NCBI GenBank assembly: GCA_025677835.1
Contig: JAIXMR010000025.1
Location: 186,001-250,000 of the forward strand
DNA: 64,000 bases
DNA from: Sporodiniella umbellata
Taxonomy: Eukaryota; Mucoromycota; Mucoromycetes; Mucorales; Rhizopodaceae
Direction: 5' to 3'
Position numbers and translations under genes: made by a program. How positions within the stretch are numbered: position 1 is the first letter of the stretch; each line of letters opens with the position of its first letter. Of the stretch, positions 57,857 through 64,000 are shown piece by piece. Under the pieces are notes generated by a model. The model saw only the letters and a program-made list of their open reading frames with translations. It had not been told where the DNA came from and did not search any database.

Positions 57857-60286
57857 GGGAATTTAAGTCGCGCATTTCAAGCATTCTCTTAAAGAAGGGA
57901 TCTCAAAATACAAAATGCTTACTGCATTTCCTGGGGATGTCTCCTAATATACTCAACAAGTAGGTTAAATTAATAGTATAAACCGATATGTCTATTATTA
58001 CTATTATAGAATTTGGGAATCAAGTTGTGGGATGGAGTAATCATGGATGGGAGTTACTCGTATATTGGGCTGCAGGGTGCGCTCGTTGGACCATGTTCTG
58101 CTACAATACTGGCGTGTTTTCCTTCATTTAGGCGAATAATAACTGGATCTACAATTCTGCAAAGGCTTTTTCGTTCCTTGTCTTTTGATCGCAAGATGGT
58201 TTTATGTTCTTTCTTGAGTTCCTTCAGTATGGATAAAGTTTCTTCGCAAGCAGCCTATATTTGCAAACACAGGTCTGTGAGATAACATGTTCTTTCACTA
58301 TTTAAACCATGCTCTTGTACAATTCGGCTTACAGCAAGTGTTTTAAAGAAGCAAATAAACGGCAGGAGAGTAACATCCTTTTCAGAAAATCTAATAGGAA
58401 CATCGACTCTCTGCTCTTTGTTCATAACATAGATACCAGGCGCCTGTGTTGACATGGACCAATGTCTGATGGAATGGCCTGTGTAAAGAAAAATTCAATT
58501 GCTCACGCTCGATATATCCTGACTCGCTTACCATGAGCATGGAGAAAATGGACCTTGACATTTGAGAAAGTCTTGAGCGAAGCTTTATCATACAACTGCG
58601 CCAGGGTTCTTATCATTGCCAGCATTCCAAACATAGCCTTATAATGATCAAAGCTTGTTTTACCAGCATCATTGAAGCCGTAGCCAGAGGAAGCTTCAGT
58701 CAAAAGGATTTCAGATGAAGACAGATCATTTGCTCTGATCGCTCCATCAGCATTATACTTAAATCGGCGGTCATTCATTCCTTTCTGCTTGAGTTGAATG
58801 GTCATGGCATCGAGCTCAATTTCTCCAGGGAAAAAAGTTTTTGTTGCGCAAATATTTGGTAGTGGCCTTCATACAGCTATCAAACAAGTATGATCGATAG
58901 CATGATTCAGACTTTCGAAGCACGTCGGTACCACAATTGTCATATATATAGTCATTACTAAACAAGCAATATCGATTGAGTATGTATTCAAGCCTTACTA
59001 CTTTTACTTACAACGTGCCACAAATATCGACAATCAGCTTTTTTTCTGCAGCAAGGGTTGGGTTGTCTAGCACAATGCGGTTCAGTTGCCCAACACAGCT
59101 TTGCATTTCAATGTTGGATTCCTATGATATTAGCGGTGTTAATTTTTCGATTTTCTAATTACATTGCAAAAACGGCATACCGCATCAAATATGTCCATGC
59201 ACATCTCGGCAAGGCATGGGCTTATATCCTGGATTATGACTGACGACACTTCCTGGTTTAGCTTGGTATATAGTTCAGAAGGTATACAGGCTCTACGTCG
59301 CACTAGCTTTCCACACCAGATCACATCATGCATCTCAGGACTAATACAATAGCTATAGGCATGGGCAATCGTTACAAATATTATTATTTTTACCTCAGCT
59401 GCATAAAGTATTTTTTATTTTCTTGATTGTTAAGAAATTGTTTCCATTCTTCCCAAATACCGACCTTTTGATCATCACTGCTGTCATCATCATCGTCACC
59501 GTCATCGCCTTGTTTACCGGATTGATTGTCGTCGATTGCCGTAATTTTTCTCCTTTTGCTTGTCCTAACATTGTGATCGGAATCACCTTCGTACTTGCTT
59601 TCAACTTGTCGTTTTCTATCGTTTTCCTTTTCTTCTTCATTGACGACTTGCTCCGCCATAACGCTTTTCAGCCTGGTCTAAAAGGTCGTTAGGTACAGTG
59701 GTGATTTCCGTGTATAACGTACCGAAAGCATACGTAAAAATGTAGTATTCACATTACCTTTTGAACTCCATACTTTAGCGACTCTTGAGATACTTGACTA
59801 GCATGGCTGACAAAAAATGTATTAAACGCTTTTTTAGCCCTAGAGTTCTGTGAAGACCGGTTACTACCAACAATAGTCATAGCTGAAAAAATGAGTTTAA
59901 CTGACCTGGTTGAAAGATAACATAGCACTTGACATTGTCTCAGCGATGGTGCCTACCACCACGTGGTTTTTTACTATCGTCGTGTCATTAATGAGTCGAT
60001 TGGATGCGTTACGCCTGGAAACTGTAGGATCTTGAGCAACTAATTTTGATAGATAATTTGTGATGGTCCAATTGCATGGATCAGTGGCCCAAAAATCTAT
60101 CAATTAGGGAAAAAAACAAACGTACACAATCAGGCGCTCAAGAAGGTATAAAAGTCTTACCTTCCACATAAAGTTTGGTTTTTACTTTGTAGTCAAAAGA
60201 ACTTTGGAAATATTCTTTTGTCATTTTGCAATGAATGCAATCGATAGTAAAGAAAAAAATTGGAAAGGTAGGAATGCCCTAGCTTT
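57857..60286. other. Unique spacer of the palindrome
   Basis: The 2430 bp between the inverted arms is not repeated within the window. It is almost filled by one minus-strand multi-exon gene (58054-60224). Short flanks of about 200 bp (left) and 60 bp (right) separate that gene from the arms. Confidence 0.85.
58054..60224 (-). CDS. Multi-exon gene of unrecognised family inside the palindrome
   Basis: Starts MTKEYFQSSFDYKVKTKLY at 60224 and ends PTSAPCSPIYE at 58054. About nine exons splice in phase with GT-AG introns. Visible blocks: DFWATDPCNWTITNYLSKLV; an acidic low-complexity stretch (GDDGDDDDDSSDDQK) after a KRRK nuclear-signal-like patch; HDVIWCGKLVRRRACIPSEL; RFKYNADGAIRANDLSSSEI; SFDHYKAMFGMLAMIRTLAQ; HSIRHWSMSTQAPGIYVMNK; CEETLSILKELKKEHKTILR. 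No catalytic motif is recognised. At 58830-58850 the frame shifts by one base in a T run (minus strand), so either an unplaced intron or an indel lies there. It resembles expanded, lineage-specific families of Mucoromycota in general style, but this is an impression only. Confidence 0.7.
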
Positions 60287-61809
60287 TTAATGTTGATTGG
60301 ATGGCAATATCTTTCAACCTCCTAAAAAGTTAGGGGTTTTTATTTTTTCATTACAAAATCGTTCTTTTCTCAAAAGATAAGTCATATTATTGGTTTTATA
60401 ATCTTGCAAGAAAAGCATGATGATAAGTCTACATATGAACCCTGCCTTTCGCCGGAGAAATATCTCAGCCTTGATAGCATTTACTATAGCAAATGCGTCC
60501 CAGCTGGGAGTGGGAGCCGTAGCTTATCATCATGGGAAGAAAGTCCAGTTGAACCCTGCCCTTCGCCGGAGAAATATCCTAGCCTCGATAGTATTTGCTA
60601 TAGCAAATGCATCCCAGCTGGGAGTGGGAAGAGACTTTCTTTCTCTTGCTAAAGGCATGCTTTAGTAGAATGTAAACTAATTTGTGGTTTTCAATCATAG
60701 AGTTTGCGATGTTTGTAAGAATGCAGAAACGGTGAGATGTGTCCTGATGCTGTAATCTCCAAGCTACGGCACTGCGACTTTGGATTCAGTGTTGAAAGAA
60801 CTAATAACATTCGTGTCCTTGAAAAATGTATGCACACTGATCTTCTCTGACATCTTTTAGCACTTGTGCTGTAACACCCATTCAGGCAAGAGAAGCGGAG
60901 CCTTCTCCATTTACTCTTTGAGTGATTCAAACCAAAATCAAATTTGAAACTGGCTCACAAAAGACACTGTTTAATGAAACAAGAATCAAATTCACCGTTT
61001 TTTTTTTTTTTTTTTAAGAAACTGATATAGTGGCCTGTTACCGTACCTGAGCTTATGTACCCTTCAGCCTTTCGTAGGTCTCTTTTCTTTTTTTTTTTTG
61101 TTTTTTTTTTACACCGACTATAACCAAACCTGCAGCAAAGATAGCGCCCAATATAGACGTTGTGTTTACTCTTGTTGTAGGTTGGGTAACAGTGGTACGA
61201 GTATCTTTTATAGACCAAGCCCTTGAGTTTTGCATATTTATATCAAAAGCAGACTCGTCTAGAAACACACAGATCGACATTTCTGTCTTTTCCCATTTAA
61301 AAACCCAATTGTACCTCTCTTCAACCTTTACTGGACTGTTTCCTTCAATAGAATGAAAGCCTGCCTTTTTCAATGAAAGGCTGCACTCACGTCTCATAAG
61401 ATCATTAACAATGCTGTGTGATACCTTAAGATCATGAAATCCCTTCAATAAATGCTCGGTCACTTCAGCAACAGTAGTAGAGGGACTCGTATTAATAAAG
61501 TTGATAACAGTCGTTTTATCCTCTTCAGCTCAGATGCACTTACAACCTACTTTTTTCACAATCATGAAAAATGCTATCAGGATCTCTCCTGTAGTGTTGA
61601 ACCCATCTGTATGGCGTTTGAACATAAATGCCCGACTGCTTTGCTGCAGCAGCTGCAGTCATACGCTTTTTCAAAAACCTAGTTTTATTCTGGACTGTAT
61701 AACGTAGATACACTCTTTTTGACTCCTTCATATGAACATTGTTATCTTTTGGCTTTTTTAATAGCATTGGAGATGTCAGAGAGGATTCACCGGGGACTAC
61801 TTTTTCCAA
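60287..61809 (-). repeat. Right arm of the 5.5 kb palindrome (inverted repeat, about 1.52 kb)
   Basis: Reverse complement of 56336-57856. Three substitutions were seen in the coding parts (each G in the left copy, A in the right copy on the transposase sense strand) and two A runs are longer by one base. The arm ends at TTAATGTTGATTGGAT (inner side) and TTTTTCCAA (outer side). Confidence 0.95.
60404..60665 (+). repeat. Tandem repeat with coding potential, right copy
   Basis: Same two-unit tandem repeat as at 57478-57739, in the opposite orientation. Both overlapping 82-codon frames are preserved. Confidence 0.75.
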
Positions 61810-61950
61810 GTACTTTGTATGAGTAGTAATAGTCTCAACAATGAATTCGTTCTCATCTATGTAGTCCACGGGCTCAGGAACACCATTCACATCAACAACA
61901 TACCTATATCCATATAAAAGTATCGCTGAGTTGTAAAGTATCGAAAAAGA
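60955..61950 (-). pseudogene. IS630/Tc1-like DDE transposase, right copy (longer 5' part, broken)
   Basis: Contains all of the left-copy coding sequence plus a different upstream part outside the arm: YGYRYVVDVNGVPEPVDYID then ETITTHTKYLEKVV, which reads as a natural N-terminus. The same frameshift and stop as in the left copy lie between about 61560 and 61500. The catalytic block FLDESAFDINMQNSRAWS is intact in the second frame. The C-terminal SPxLNPIE motif is missing, so neither copy can encode a full transposase. Confidence 0.8.
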
Positions 61951-62480
61951 AAAAATATCAGAAGAAAATGCTCACTCTATTTATATTTTTCGTATACCAA
62001 GAATCGCGGTGAGCAAATGACTAAAAATATGAAGTTAATTTTGATTGGCTGTGATATTATTTATTGGAAGCACTGTACACACTGTTTGTTCAAATTGGGA
62101 AAAAAAGAGCCAGGTTAGATCGGATCGTATTTTTTCCTTAAAAGTAAACCAAACTGTGCTACTAAGTGTTTTTTTTTTTTTTTTTTTTTTTTACATAAGA
62201 TGCGACAAGGCAAAATAGAGCCCACAAACGTATATCAAGTTCTATAATAAAATTCAAAATAGTTTATTCGAAACTAATTAAACAAAACCACAATGAAATA
62301 AAACAATAAAAATACGAAAAATCAATAATATAATAATATAGACATCCAAAAAAAAAAAGTAGAATAAGATAAAAGACAAGCACAAGATAATATTTTATAG
62401 GTGAATACATAAAATGTAAAAAAAGTACAAAAGAATATAAAATAATATAAAAAATATAAAAAAAATACATAGAATACAAA
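61951..62480. other. AT-rich spacer between palindrome and minisatellites
   Basis: Unique sequence with a T run at 62168-62192. From 62270 it becomes A-rich with irregular AATATAAAA-like repeats on the plus strand. No gene was recognised. Confidence 0.5.
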
Positions 62481-62487
62481 AGATACA

Positions 62488-62585
62488 AAAGAATACAAGA
62501 GATATGAGGAATACAAGAGATATGGGGAATACAAGAGATATGGGGAATACAAGAGATATGGGCAATACAAGAGATATGGGGGATA
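62488..62585. repeat. 18-bp minisatellite
   Basis: About five tandem copies of an 18-bp unit (AATACAAGAGATATGGGG and close variants). In one frame it codes for repeated NTRDMG. Confidence 0.9.
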
Positions 62586-62636
62586 ATCAGCAGAAGTACT
62601 CTACAAAAGTAAAAGTTAGTATATATTTGTTTATTC

Positions 62637-62962
62637 CCTCAAAACCCAATCCCAAAGCCAAAAACCCAATCCCAAAGTCAAAGCCAAAAATTGAAAACCC
62701 AATCCCAATCCCAAAGCCAAAAATTGAAAACCCAATCCCAAAGTCAAAGCCAAAAATTGAAAACCCAATCCCAATCCCAAAGCCAAAAATTGAAAACCCA
62801 ATCCCAAAGTCAAAGCCAAAAATTGAAAACCCAATCCCAATCCCAAAGCCAAAAATTGAAAACCCAATCCCAATCCCAAAGCCAAAAACCCAATCCCAAT
62901 CCCAAAGTCAAAACCAGAAATTGAAAACCCAATCCCAGAGCCAAAAATCCAAAACCACAACC
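62637..62962. repeat. Higher-order minisatellite of CCCAATCCCAAAGCCAAAAA-type units
   Basis: Alternating long and short units built from CCCAATCCCAAAG and CCAAAAATTGAAAA, repeated about every 60 bp. One plus-strand frame codes for PIPKSKPKIENPIPIPKPKIEN-like repeats, a second for TQSQSQSQKLK repeats, and the minus strand for GLGLGFQFLAL repeats. All three stay open because the unit lacks stops. It begins about 50 bp after the 18-bp minisatellite, in the same frame. Confidence 0.9.
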
Positions 62963-63678
62963 AAAACATAGATACAGCTCTTGTTTTTAAAGCCTATAAG
63001 CGAATACTGTCAATATATATATATATTAGCTTTGCTACTAGATATTGTACATAGTTTTACCAATAGCCATAAAATACTACAGATCAGTTTACTAAAAGCT
63101 AGACCAAGTTCTTGAGTTAAAGTGAATGAGGTTAGAAAAGTAAATAAATTCAGTTTCTTTTATATACTTTTTTTTTTCAAGGCCTTTTCCATTAAAGTAA
63201 AATAACTTACAAAGTATTGAGTGCTCTATCTTATTTTCCTATGAATTTAGTTGACTTTTCATCAGAACCAAAAGCGATGTATAGCGTAAACTGAGAATTC
63301 TTACGAGTTTTTTTTTACTTGATTTCTTCAAGATAGTGCTTTGAGATAGTTGTATGATTTAAAACTTTCTATAATTTAAATAACAGTTTTGTTATAAATA
63401 TTTTCAAGTGACTCTAAAATTGCTTTTAGTAAATTCTTAGGAATATTCACAGGTGTCTATAAGCAGATTTTTGTATAAAGATAATTGCGTACAGTTTAAT
63501 ACTTCAGTAAACAGGGTGTTGGTTTTGGTGAGTGTTTGTAGTAAAAATCTGATATGTTATTCCCTTTTTTTCAGCGTAAACAAGAACCTTGCTTGGCTAT
63601 TTTATCTTTTTTTTTTTTAAGAAAAAATTATATTTTCCTAAGAATTGTTCAATTAAAGATAAAAAAAAAAATGTTTAC
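62963..63678. other. AT-rich, no gene recognised
   Basis: About 700 bp of AT-rich sequence with poly-T runs and a TA tract near 63013. No open frame with coding character. Confidence 0.5.
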
Positions 63679-63836
63679 CATAAAGTTTTGAGTCTTGGGA
63701 TACACTCCGGTTGAATTCCGCATAAATCTCATTTGTGTACTTATCGCCATAGCCTAAAAGTAAAATAATAACCTGGTTTATACTCAAAGGCAAAATGGAA
63801 GAGAAAAAACCTTCGTATTTTTGCGCCCAAAATAAC
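63679..63836 (-). CDS. Two candidate exons of a gene that may extend off the window
   Basis: On the minus strand 63836-63811 and 63753-63679 each lie between AG and GT signals, and they join in frame to read LFWAQKYEGYGDKYTNEIYA then EFNRSVSQDSKLYG. The D-x-EFN-S-x-D-x-LY pattern is faintly like the N-terminus of argininosuccinate lyase, but the expected GRF is missing. Continuation exons were not found on either side. This is a weak call. Confidence 0.25.
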
Positions 63837-64000
63837 CTGAATCATTTACCTGATATTTTTTATTTTATTTTTGAAAAAAAAAAAGGAAATGTCAAAAACA
63901 TTGGGTTTACTCCCTTCTTTTTTTTTTGTTGTTACTTATTTCAATCTCAGTAGCGCGTTTTTTTTTTTTTTTTTTTTTTTGTCAAGATTTGATGGTTCCT

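Noticed and set aside
62637..62962. CRISPR array
   Set aside because: The repeats are directly adjacent without unique spacers, and the sequence is a eukaryotic nuclear locus; it is a minisatellite.

Overview
The window is nuclear DNA of a filamentous fungus, most likely an early-diverging Mucoromycota (Mucorales-like) species. The evidence is the gene content, the many 45-100 nt spliceosomal introns with GTAAGT/GTATGT-like donors and TNCTAAC-like branch sites, AT-rich spacers full of long A/T homopolymers, an Rrm4-like endosomal RNA-binding protein, and IS630/Tc1-type transposase relics. Gene models were built by hand from reading frames, splice signals, codon phase and family knowledge. Each model quoted with exon lengths closes to a whole number of codons, but none has been checked against transcripts.

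Layout. 0-12.4 kb: porphobilinogen deaminase (HEM3, minus), an unplaced acidic ORF and AT-rich spacer, an Rrm4-like protein (three RRMs plus MLLE), an orphan 181-aa protein, an SLC41-type Mg transporter (all plus), and an F-box/RCC1 protein (minus). 12.6-16.4 kb: an orphan ORF and a transposon graveyard (DDE transposase tail, LINE zinc-knuckle tail). 16.5-31.9 kb: small mitochondrial protein, eL28, a PAK-type kinase with two CRIB motifs, ORC5, ubiquitin-eL40, Ran, symplekin/Pta1, a Rho4-like GTPase, an alpha/beta hydrolase, Mago nashi. 32-45.9 kb: Nhp10-like HMG protein, Eaf7/MRGBP, an 875-aa PPR protein, MOCS2A/MoaD, a mitochondrial carrier, NDUFS4, peroxisomal Lon, a Yrb30-type RanGTP-binding protein. 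48.8-55.8 kb: glycogen branching enzyme, a forkhead factor, SRP14, an FMP52/TIP30 oxidoreductase, FCF1/UTP24.

56.3-63 kb is the accessory region. Two nearly identical inverted arms of about 1.52 kb (56336-57856 and 60287-61809), each with the same broken IS630/Tc1-like transposase and a tandem-repeat ORF, flank a 2.43 kb spacer holding one multi-exon gene of an unrecognised family. This 5.5 kb palindrome is the most unusual structure here. It is followed by two minisatellites (62.5-62.96 kb), one of them open in several frames.

The genes are ordinary housekeeping functions (haem, replication origin, translation, secretion, nuclear transport, mRNA processing, chromatin, mitochondrial and peroxisomal function) without operon-like order. 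Neighbours are often tightly packed: NDUFS4 and Lon stop codons are 11 bp apart, and SRP14 and the FMP52-like gene are 69 bp apart. Notable gene-structure features are an 11-nt micro-exon in HEM3, a coding exon consisting only of the ATG in FCF1, and three introns with GC-AG boundaries.
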